Both the position numbers and the translations under genes were made by a program. Shown in pieces: positions 1 to 7,903 of a stretch of 16,999 nucleotides of DNA; the first letter of the stretch is position 1; each line of letters starts with the position of its first letter. The notes under the pieces were generated by a model that was not told the origin of the DNA, searched no databases, and worked only from the letters and a program-made list of their open reading frames with translations. The DNA is from Amoebophrya sp. AT5.2 (taxonomy: Eukaryota > Sar > Dinophyceae > Syndiniales > Amoebophryaceae): assembly GCA_005223375.1 (NCBI GenBank), contig RXOD01004941.1, positions 1 to 16,999 on the forward strand, given 5' to 3'.

Positions 1-190
1 AAACGCGCGAAAAACGTGCGAAACAAAACCAGAGAAATCGTTCCCGAAAACGTTATGGGAGTGATTTCGCGCGTGTTTTTGTATCTTGGCCGAAAAATTT
101 CGCGCGCATTTCGCGAACAGTCTTTCGCGAGTATTCGCGCACTTTTCGCTCAATCACTTGCACACATCAACAAAGACGCGCGCGATTTTG
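1..190. repeat. CpG-rich degenerate TTCGCGCG repeats
   Basis: Variants of TTCGCGCG, CGCGCGAAA and TTTCGCGA recur about ten times in the first 190 bases, for example near 6, 66, 100, 112, 124 and 135. Spacing is irregular, so this is a composition-driven degenerate repeat, not a clean tandem array. No function can be read from it. Confidence 0.45.
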
Positions 191-545
191 GCTGCGCTGA
201 TTTTTTTCGTTGCGAATTGACAACGCCCGACATCTTGCGCAGAATGAAGCGAATGGGCGCGGGTGTTTTCCATGTTTTCTCTGCCACTTCCCTTTGCGTT
301 TTTCCTCCAAATCTCCCTCCGCTGCCGCGACTCATCGCGACAATCTCGCTTGCTCTCTCTTTTGTTCCTAGCCTAAGGCATTGGCTCAAGACCATCCGCG
401 CGATTGCTCGCGTGCATTCTCATGGCGAAACACCCAGAAGCAAACCAAAACAAGCGCAAGAATCGCACTGCAGTCGCTCTTTTTTTCGCCGAATCATGTC
501 GCCACAGCGCCGACAAGCTGAGCTTGAAGGGCCTGGGCCGGCCCA

Positions 546-570
546 CCGCAAGCGTTCGCAGCGCTTGCGG
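546..570. repeat. Perfect 9-bp inverted repeat (hairpin)
   Basis: CCGCAAGCG at 546-554 and CGCTTGCGG at 562-570 are exact reverse complements separated by seven bases. It lies in the intergenic stretch left of the HPR gene. Function unknown. Confidence 0.6.
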
Positions 571-623
571 GCCCCGAGGTGGACAGCAGCGGCACCCAGT
601 TCAGTGCTTGCGGCAGCGTCTAT

Positions 624-641
624 CGGTGGTGCGCACCACCG
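624..641. repeat. Perfect 18-bp palindrome
   Basis: CGGTGGTGCGCACCACCG reads the same on both strands with no spacer. It lies about 50 bases before the CAAT-rich repeat tract, in DNA with no gene. It could be a protein-binding site or a relic of an inverted-repeat element; the sequence does not decide. Confidence 0.65.
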
Positions 642-687
642 TACTAAGTGCATGCGTCCGCCCATGTAAATCCGAATTCCGACTTGA

Positions 688-870
688 TTTGCAATCCCAT
701 TTCCAATCCAATTTCAATTCTCAATCCAATTCCCCATGTGATTTCCAATGCAATCTGATTCCCAATCCCATTCTGATCTGGTTTCCAATCCAGTTCCAGT
801 GCCCCAATGCAATTCCCAGCAATCCAATTCTTAACCCAGTTTGCAATTAATTTCCGATGCAATCCAGACT
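688..870. repeat. CAAT-rich degenerate simple repeat
   Basis: Short units such as CCAATCC, CCAATTC, CCAATGC and TTTCCAAT follow each other over about 180 bases with frequent substitutions. The units are roughly 10-16 bases and have drifted. This explains the odd N/P/F/Q-rich translation of the overlapping plus-strand frame, which should not be taken as a gene. Confidence 0.7.
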
Positions 871-1473
871 AAGCAGGGCAATGGAGGATAGGAATACTGG
901 GTGGCTGGGCATGCCCGCAGACTTGATCTGGCGACAAATCTTACCCGCACAGAGCATGCGGGTTCGGCACCAAGCAAATGCGCTTGCGCGTATTGTACTC
1001 GCCCACTCTGACTTGACTTCTCGCCAGATTATCCGAACATGTGCAAACGCAAAAGGGGATATGGTCGCTGCAATTTCACTTTCACAATGCTTGCCAGCCC
1101 AAGTACAAGGCTGTATCTATGGGATGAAGATTATGCTCTTAATATTCTTGCTCGGGAATGATCCGAGTTGATTTCTTAATTCTTTCCCAAACAATGCTTG
1201 CGTGCTGGATGGAGATGGCCGAACAATCTATCAAGGAAGTCGAAGTTGTGCTTGCTCGTTATATTTTGAGCGATGTGAAAGAGTGTCTCTCTTCTTCAAT
1301 TCAACGCATGACAAAAATATGCTGCAATGCATTTTCAATCTTCCGAGTACTTTCTATATTGTTCGCATCAATCTTGATGTCTGCGTTAAATCGAAGTCGC
1401 GGCGCGGGCGCTGCTGGTTGTCAAGCCAGATTCTATCGCTGCTCCTCCGTTGATGGTCACGCCTGCATCATGT

Positions 1474-4400
1474 TCATGATGGATCGAGGAGCGAAGAGGG
1501 CGACCTCCACTCCTTTACGTCATCAAGCTCATTATCCACTTCTTGCAGCACCCGTGTTCGCTGAGCAGAGCTTTCCGCTCGGAACTTTTCCAGCTGCAGC
1601 TCGATCTGGTTGGCCACAGGTTTCGTGAGCTGTCCGACGTTATTAAGCACGGTTAGCGCGTCCCGGAAGTTGGGGCTTTTGGCCAGCTCGCGCCGCCGCG
1701 CCAGGTCCGTCGCCATGCACCGGAAAACTTCGGGCTCGTTCAACGACACGCGCAAGTAGGCCTGCAAAATCGAGACCAAGGCCTCCACCCGGAGCCTCTT
1801 CTGCAGTCTCACTGGTCTTCTACGTGTTTTGGTTTTCGAAGATGTACTGCGACTCGTTGCTGTGGAGGTCGGTCCCGTTCGCGTTTTGTTTCTTCTTGCG
1901 CCTGGGCCAAGGCTAGGGCTTGGGCTGGTCCCCGACGTCCTGGTCTCCGCCCGCTTTTCGGATGAGCCAGCATTTCTGTCGACGGCAGCAACAGCCGACG
2001 AGAGCGGCGAGGAGCAGTTTTCTGCACCATTCGGCAAAATATTAAACCCGATGCTTTCTTCCGCGGACGCGAGGGCTCGTTTGATTCGGTAGTGGGCGCA
2101 CAGCCGTTTTGTGAGCAGGTCGAAGAGCTGCACGTGGGCCATGTTCAACAACGAGTAACTGTGCGCCAGGCTTCCCAACTGGTGCAGCGAAATCGGCTTC
2201 GTCAGAGCTCGTCGTCTAGCAGCTGGCGCGACCTGGGCCGCTGCTGTTCCCATTGGTGATGTAGTTGGCGCACCACCACCCCCCGTCGCGCCTCCTGGCA
2301 GGGAGTAGTCGGTTCGCGAAACCAGTTTCGGCACATTGAAGAACAGCACGCCGTGTGGGATCCCCTGTTGCGCGAAGCTCCAGCACGCTGTCACCGCAAT
2401 ATTCGCCGTCAGTTCCGGTCCCTTCAGCGCGAGCACGTCGCCGCAACACCGAAAAAGTGGCTCCAGTTGCGGCATAGCATAAGCATTTTTGTGGACGACA
2501 GGAGCGGGCCCCTGTCGAAAAAAACGATGGGGCGCGCTGGAGGTGGTCTTGCCGGTTTTACAACCTCCTCCACGATGAGCCGCTGCACCCTCAGCACCCA
2601 TTGCTTTCGTCGCGCTAAACGAGGACGACATCAACTGTCCCCCGGCTTTTTTTTTCATTTTTGATTCCGTCCAGGATTCTGCACGTGCTGGGGGCTTGAA
2701 GAGCGCGTAGGAGCGGAGGATTTGGGCCAGCAGTAGCGGGTCCCACCGCTTGCGCTGCTGCGGAATTTTTTTCGGAAGAGTTTCCAGAAAATGCACGAAA
2801 ACACTGCCGACTTGTTCCGCAATGGCGGAATCGTTGAAGCCGCCGCTACAACTTTTGCTTGTGCGTTCTCCGCGGCCAGAGTTGGAAAGTTGTTGAAGGT
2901 GTGGAGGATCTTCTCCACCTGCTGGCTCTTCGGCCGTTTGCTCCTGCGTTTCCCACTTGTTGAAATACGGTGAGTTGCTCAGCGCCCGCAGCAGCACCGC
3001 CACCGTTTTCGGCCCGTGGTCCTTCGGAGCTCCTTGTTTCGGTACTAAGGCCGGGATTTGTAGTCCAGGTCCACCCAACGAACTGCAGAAGCTTTCTCGT
3101 TTGCGCCAGATTTCGTCCACGAAGAGTTTCACCAGGAACTTGTTGTCCCAGTACCGCATCAACGCAAACGCGTGCGCCAGGTGCGCCAGTTGCCTCGCGT
3201 CGAAGTAGACCATTGACTTGCACACGTGCTTCGCCAGGCACGTCGCCATCAGGTCCGCATCCACGTACCGCAACACCGCCAGGCTGTGAACCGTGGAGCA
3301 CAGCGCCTTCGCGTATGAAGGGTCGTTGGACCAGCGATGGTAGCGATGGCGACTGCCGATTACGTAAGTAGGCGCTATGGAGTTGTCTACCCGGCCGCGC
3401 AATAAAGGGCTCTGGGGCGGATTCAGGGATGCCCCATTGTGGGGAGTGCTACTTTCACTAGGGGGTGGCGTCGTCCTCGCGAGGTCGGAAGCGAAGCCAC
3501 TGCCTTGAGCTACTGCGAGCGCTGCGGTGGAGATGATCCGATAGAGAAGAGAAGGCCCCTGCGGAGCAAAAAGGCGCGCTTGTCAGGAGCTGCGCACTTG
3601 CATTTGATTTGCTTTGCTACTTCCTAGCGATTCTTTTTTTTTACATTCATGTTTGATACCAACTGGCGCACCAGGCCGCCTCGCTATCGCTATATTTTTT
3701 TTTTACAACATCAACTGGTCCCAGCAGCATAGGGCCGTTTTGAAGTTGTGGAGGCGGTCGGCCTGCCCCAGGAGCGGGTTCGTGTGGTTGAAGGCGACTT
3801 TTCCGTGGCTGTCGAACACGTCCCTCATCGCCCAGTTTTGCTTCGCGATCGCCTGTCGCAGCACCTGTAGCACGTGGAGGTTCAGCGCCCGGAAGTGCGC
3901 GAAGCTTTTCAGCACCTCCGCGATCTGGGCGAGGTCGAGCTCGTGCGCCCGCTTCGCGACCTCCCGCTGCGCGAGCTTTAGCAGGAGGGGCTTCCGGTGG
4001 TCGAGGCTGCGGTAGGCGCCGAGCAGCTTGCAGAGATCGCCGGTGCGGAAGCGGCCGAGCGTGAGGCAAGACTCCTGCGCGAAAAAGTCGAGCATCCCCC
4101 GGTCCCGGTACCGCAAAGTTGCGAACGCCAGCGAGAGGTTCGAGAGTGTGGTGGGGGGGAGAGTATTGGTCGCATACGACTTGGCGCGATCCGCAATCTG
4201 CCGCCAAAGCTCGGGCTCCGTCCGCCCCTCGCGGACGCAGCGAAAGGCGTAGCGACCGAGCTCCTCGGGCGGAAGGCGGCGGAGAAACGGAGCGGTACTA
4301 GAGGCGGAGCTCGAGGAAGATGCTGGTGTTGCTGGCGACGCAGAAGTACAGGCTCCCGCTGATGTGGTCGTAGAGGTGGTGCTGGTGGACGAGGGGGAGC

Positions 4401-4785
4401 TGCCTCCGCTGCCGCTGCAGGACGACGAAGAGGATGCTTTTGCTTTCTTGGCATTCCTCGCTGCCGTTGCGGGTGTTGGACTTGGTCTTGGACGGACGTG
4501 TCGACTCGCTCTATTCGCATCCTCTGAGCCGGACGAAGACGAACCTCGTTGTGGAAGTCTTGCTTCTACTCTTGGTGCAGCCACCTGCGGGTTAAGAGTG
4601 GTTTTCGATGAGCAAGCCCTCGCATAGGTGGCAAAGGTCTGGTAACTGCACCGGCAGCGCTTCGTGTCGATGTCGGGCAGCAGCGGGGGAGCTGCTGAGA
4701 GTAGCCGTCCAGCAGACGGGCTGGCGACCTCCGCCCTCAGGGACGAAGAAACCGGAACCAACGACGAGGAGGCTCGCGCAATCAT
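1474..4785 (-). CDS. Heptatricopeptide-repeat-like (HPR) protein, probably mitochondrial, two exons
   Basis: Proposed exons are 4785-3736 and 3306-1474 (350 codons plus 610 codons and a TGA stop), about 960 residues. The start ATG opens a run rich in Ala, Ser, Leu and Arg with few acidic residues (MIARASSSLVPVSSSLRAEV), typical of a mitochondrial presequence. After a Ser-rich linker come 37-residue helical repeats. Two are back to back, one starting LPPTTLSNLSLAFATLRYRD and the next FRTGDLCKLLGAYRSLD. A further repeat begins LDLAQIAEVLKSFAHF, and others follow in exon 2 (FDARQLAHLAHAFALMRYWD; ISLHQLGSLAHSYSLLNM). HPR proteins of alveolates, related to OPR and FASTK repeats, bind organellar RNA and help process or assemble rRNA; here that role is inferred. 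I see no RAP domain at the C-terminus. The second half has long low-complexity linkers. The two open frames cannot be read as one without removing the sequence between them, which contains an in-frame TAA. Confidence 0.68.
3307..3735 (-). mobile_element. Introner-like intron with terminal inverted repeats in the HPR gene (GC-AG, tentative)
   Basis: This 429-base interval separates the two HPR reading frames. Read on the minus strand, its 5' end (GCCCTATGCTGCTGGGACCA) and the reverse complement of its 3' end share GGACCAG, then a GATG, then TAGCGAT-GCGA and GGC/GCC blocks. That is about 45 bases of imperfect terminal inverted repeat, interrupted on one side by an A-tract. The five bases before TATG (GGCCC) resemble the five bases at the 3' border (GGCGC), as expected of a target-site duplication. 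Splicing as GC-AG is phase 0 and joins ...HNFKT to ALCSTVHSLAVLRYVD, which continues the HPR repeat. A conventional GT-AG intron 3706-3353 is also in frame (phase 2), but it would leave both arms of the inverted repeat partly in coding sequence. Confidence 0.55.
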
Positions 4786-5131
4786 GATTTTTGATCATCA
4801 CAAGATGAATGTTGAGGTCGAGGGAGAAGAACTTGTCGTCGTAGCGGGCTACATACTTGTTTCTTGATTCCATCAAAAAAAAGATTGCGGCGCGAGGCAA
4901 ATTTAACTTGAAGAGTATGGCTTCAACGTCATGGTGGAAGAAAGAAAAAAACGCGGCGAGGACGAGAACGCCAGATACAACACCATACCCGAGAAATAAG
5001 GGAGAACAGCCGGCGTCGGCTCGGCGTCCGCTGAAACTGAAATGGGTGGATTGCTGCAAAAAATACGAACAAATGCAAAGAAATGGTGGGTTTCCTCAGT
5101 GCAGTCGTCAATGAAAAAGTTGTGCAGCTCC
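4786..5131. other. Intergenic spacer between the cyclase-like and HPR genes
   Basis: These 346 bases lie between the TAG stop of the cyclase-like gene and the ATG of the HPR gene. They must hold the 3' end of one and the 5' leader of the other. Minus-strand frames stay open across part of it (5059-4592, 5139-4903) but show only Phe/Leu/Ser-rich, unrecognisable sequence. T-rich runs on the minus strand, for example near 4865-4880 and 4935-4960, could serve as polypyrimidine tracts for trans-splicing or transcript ends. No clear motif is visible. Confidence 0.5.
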
Positions 5132-6841
5132 CTACCCATGTCGCACCAGGGTGCAGCTGGTCACTGCCACGACGTCGCGCTCGAGGGCAGCGTAACTTTG
5201 CGGCCTTGAGGTTCTTCGGTTAGTACTTTTTTCTCCCTCTGCAGCGCCTTCTGCTCCGGCGTCTGGACGCTCTGGGACGGGTAGCTCAAGTCGAACGCCA
5301 ATCTTCGCGCAGCTGAACCTCTGAAGTACATCGTGGTGTGCAGTTTTAGCTTTAGTGGTGTTTTCTTCATTGCTCCTGCCGGATGCCGTTTCCCCTGCCG
5401 CGACCTGAAATTGATCCAACGCAAAGCCTTCGCCTATCAGAAACGGCCGTTTTTCTCCTCCCCCGAGGCACGCCGGCAGCATTTTCTGCGCGACGGCGTG
5501 CGGGTTGCTGGCGTCTATCTTTGCTTCCGTCTCTGGGTGCAAATCCGCGAAGAGTATGCGGTGATTAAACATCGCGCCGCCTGAGTTCTCGCGCTCCACA
5601 CTCACCTGGTTGATCAGGAAAACGCGCATTTCCGGAAACGTCTTCCGCAGCCAGAAGCAGGCGTCGTTGCTCAGATACGGCCAGTTCCCGCCTGTCTGGA
5701 GAACCCTAGCCGCCCCTTCTCCCGCACCTCCGCCTTCCTTGCCACTTCCACTTGGCGACGGTGGAGCCGGTATTGTGCCGGAACAGCTTTCGTAGGATGA
5801 GACAAGTCGGGGACCTTTTTCGGAGTTTCCTTTTTCTCCTGCTGGTGGATACTGTACGTCGAGGCACACGCATCGGACCCCGAACGAGAAATTGCAGGAT
5901 TCATCGGCTCCTCCATCGGCTGCGCAATCACCTTGAGTTCTGCTGCGTAACGCCTCGGCCAAGTGCCGACGAAGAATCAGCGGCTCGTAAGTTAAGGCTT
6001 CCTGCATTGCGTCTGCTTCGCCAGCGGGGGCACAAGAAGTGCCACCCGGCGCGGCTTCACTGAATTTGTAGCTTTCGACGTCTACCTCTACTGCTGCACT
6101 TGTACTTTTTCCATGAACATCTTCCTCACCTCCGCTACTTCCTGCTTCATGAACATGTCGATCTTGATCTGGGTGTGCCACTACGAAGGTTGTCGTTTCT
6201 TCCGCTGAGTTGTGGTCTTTGCGACAGGGGGTGTTCCTGAAGTTTTCTATCCGCAACAATACGCCCGACAAGGTCAGGCTGCGACTGAGAGCGTCTTCCT
6301 CAGCGTCACCAGGCTCAAGTCCATCTACTCCATCTCCATTTTTCAACATCTCTACTTCGCCCACGACCTCTTTTCGTATCTGGTCGAAAACTGTGCGGGC
6401 GAAAGAAGCGACCTCGAGTTTTTCGCCTTGTTGATCTTCTTGTGCTTCTGATGACGAGGCCAGTATATCGAAGGGCAGTATGTGCATGACGCACTCGAGG
6501 TGGGATCCGCGCAGGTGCGGGTTTAGGTGCTCTTGGCGGGTGCGGCAGTTGCATTGGTGAAACCCGAACCGCGAGTGCGGCACCACGCGGAGCTCCAAGT
6601 CGCACGGCTGGCATCCGAGAAACGGAATAGCCTCTCCCAGGGCCAGAGTCACGGCACACTCAGCTCCGTATCCAGGACCCGGGGGGCCCGAATCTTGCAG
6701 CTCGAATGTTGTGGGGGGCGGCGGGAGCAGGGCATCGGGGGCAGCTGCTGTAGAAGTACAGGAGAGCAGAGCTCCACCACCCCCGGCCACGGGACCTCCG
6801 GGAGGAGCTGCGGGAGCCCAGACAGGAGCAGAGGTCGACAT
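5132..6841 (-). CDS. Cyclase-family (kynurenine formamidase-like) protein with a large low-complexity insert
   Basis: 569 residues, ATG at 6841 to TAG at 5132, apparently intronless. Residues 107-120 contain NPH-x-x-GSH-x-E-x-x-x-H (His109, Gly112, His114, Glu116, His120). This matches the HxGTHxDxPxH metal-binding motif of the cyclase / kynurenine formamidase family in the NPHxNGTHTEC variant I associate with bacterial cyclase-family proteins. Residues about 383-431 (TGGNWPYLSNDACFWLR, then INQVSVERENSGGAMFNH) match a second block of the same subfamily, where Tyr-Leu-Ser and a D/S-V-[DE]-R-E-x-x-GG motif are conserved. These bacterial proteins are about 260 residues long. Here the two blocks are separated by roughly 260 residues rich in Glu, Gly and Ser, and the N-terminal 60 residues are Pro/Ala/Gly-rich. 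The family hydrolyses amide bonds in small molecules such as N-formylkynurenine; the substrate here is unknown. The first motif supports activity. Confidence 0.6.
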   Translation of the reverse strand: MSTSAPVWAPAAPPGGPVAGGGGALLSCTSTAAAPDALLPPPPTTFELQDSGPPGPGYGAECAVTLALGEAIPFLGCQPCDLELRVVPHSRFGFHQCNCRTRQEHLNPHLRGSHLECVMHILPFDILASSSEAQEDQQGEKLEVASFARTVFDQIRKEVVGEVEMLKNGDGVDGLEPGDAEEDALSRSLTLSGVLLRIENFRNTPCRKDHNSAEETTTFVVAHPDQDRHVHEAGSSGGEEDVHGKSTSAAVEVDVESYKFSEAAPGGTSCAPAGEADAMQEALTYEPLILRRHLAEALRSRTQGDCAADGGADESCNFSFGVRCVCLDVQYPPAGEKGNSEKGPRLVSSYESCSGTIPAPPSPSGSGKEGGGAGEGAARVLQTGGNWPYLSNDACFWLRKTFPEMRVFLINQVSVERENSGGAMFNHRILFADLHPETEAKIDASNPHAVAQKMLPACLGGGEKRPFLIGEGFALDQFQVAAGETASGRSNEENTTKAKTAHHDVLQRFSCAKIGVRLELPVPERPDAGAEGAAEGEKSTNRRTSRPQSYAALERDVVAVTSCTLVRHG

Positions 6842-7879
6842 AATGTGGGGAATCCTTTTTATATCTACGTATCTATTTGTGCGTGACCACTACAGCATTT
6901 GCTTGTTATTTTTTTGCGACTGTAGCAGAAAGACAAAGGACCAAGAAAACGACTGAGGAGGTTTTGCACGACACGAGGCACGACAACAACTGGTTCCTGC
7001 CATCGATCTTCTCTTGTTCCAGTTCCGGACCCATGGACGGCGCAGCGAGGAAAAGCATCACGACACGCGAACGCTGTTGCGGAAGTACGTGTTTGCCACA
7101 GTGAAAGTCTTTGTGGTGGCAATGCCGATTCACTGCTGGAGGTGGATCACTCTGACTCTCCCGCGACACACAAAAATTAACATTGATATGCCAACGCTCA
7201 TCTTTCTGGTACAAGTAAGTTGGAGTTGTCCCCGCCAGTGTGGCCTGGTGTAATGTTGATGCTTCCCTGTGTGTCACCTAGTCGTAGTACAATGATGAAA
7301 ATGAAAGTAAAGGCAGCGCTCTCTCTGATTGGCGACGCAATTCTAATTCCTGCCCCCATTCACGGGACCACGGGCGAATTTGTGAAGATTCGGATTTATC
7401 ATTATTATATTGGTTGGGATTTAAGTTTAATCCAGCTAGAGCGACTATGCTAACACAGGCCCTTAACGTCAACTTCAGCAATAAATTTTTTTCGCTGCAT
7501 TCCATTATCACAATTTGTTTTTGATCCAAGCATTGTTCGTTGGTATCTTCTCGAGAATGACGTGTTTACAAAACGTATTGATGTCTACTTTCTTTTATTT
7601 TGGCTGACCATAATTATTTATCAATGTCGTTCCTAGCCGGCACTCAAAACGCCGCTCACCCAAACGCTGGCGTATGAACCTGGTCTAAAACAAATACCGT
7701 GACGAGCAGCAGCTTGATCACATCATTGGTATTTCTCACATGATGAGTGAGCCGCTGCTGAAGGGAACAGCACGTACTCATATCGGCTTGTTGCGTTGAA
7801 AATGATCTGCATCTGCTGCTGGAGCGATCGTGCTCTACCTATACCGGTCCCCAGAGAAAAACGCTGCTCACCTGTTCAC
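6842..7879. other. Intergenic region between the WD40 and cyclase-like genes
   Basis: About 1 kb with no gene I can support. Short frames on both strands carry no recognisable domain. The part from 7370 to 7640 is notably AT-rich compared with the genes. An imperfect hairpin occurs at about 7706-7757: AGCAGC...TTGATCACATCAT pairs partly with ATGATG...GCTGCT. The 5' leader of the cyclase-like gene should lie just above 6841, and the 3' untranslated region of the WD40 gene just below 7880. Confidence 0.5.
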
Positions 7880-7903
7880 TCACACCGATGTGAGCAGCGT
7901 TTT
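7858..7903. repeat. Perfect 14-bp inverted repeat around the WD40 stop codon
   Basis: AAAACGCTGCTCAC at 7858-7871 and GTGAGCAGCGTTTT at 7890-7903 are exact reverse complements separated by 18 bases. On the minus strand the right arm encodes the last residues of the WD40 protein, the TGA stop (7882-7880) falls in the loop, and the left arm follows it. In RNA this would form a stable stem-loop containing the stop codon. It could act in 3'-end formation or be a relic of an inverted-repeat insertion. Confidence 0.7.

Larger units (their letters stand above)
1..1473. other. Region without a recognisable gene, downstream of the HPR gene
   Basis: This is the stretch beyond the 3' end of the minus-strand HPR gene. 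Several open frames cross it on both strands (for example plus 16-669, 404-850, 857-1171 and 1158-1628), but their translations are compositionally odd, show no domain I recognise, and overlap one another. I see no gene I can support. The first 190 bases repeat a TTCGCGCG / CGCGAA theme many times. A CAAT-rich degenerate repeat fills about 688-870, and two perfect palindromic structures sit at 546-570 and 624-641. Part of 1400-1473 may be the 3' untranslated region of the HPR gene, but I see no clear polyadenylation signal. Confidence 0.5.

Noticed and set aside
16..850. Overlapping plus-strand open frames of 217 and 148 residues
   Set aside because: They cross the CpG-rich and CAAT-rich repeat tracts, the translations follow the repeat composition, and no domain is visible.
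688..870. Possible CRISPR array
   Set aside because: Units are short, irregular and diverged, with no constant spacer length. It is a degenerate simple repeat.
857..1628. Plus-strand open frames near 857-1171 and 1158-1628
   Set aside because: No recognisable motif. The second runs into the 3' end of the HPR gene on the other strand.
1474..1800. RAP domain at the C-terminus of the HPR protein
   Set aside because: The final 100 residues are charged and helical but lack the aromatic and hydrophobic pattern expected of RAP.
3353..3706. Conventional GT-AG intron as the HPR intron
   Set aside because: It is in frame and remains possible, but the donor lies inside one arm of the inverted repeat and the retained exon ends would be the other parts of the arms. 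The GC-AG borders fit the inverted repeats, the direct repeats and the protein repeat register better.
4592..5139. Minus-strand open frames in the HPR upstream spacer
   Set aside because: Phe/Leu-rich sequence without domains, overlapping the HPR start in another frame. Treated as chance.
5132..5160. C-terminal LVRHG of the cyclase-like protein as the start of a phosphoglycerate-mutase-type RHG motif
   Set aside because: It is the last five residues before a stop, and the downstream sequence in the plausible splice frame does not continue like that family.
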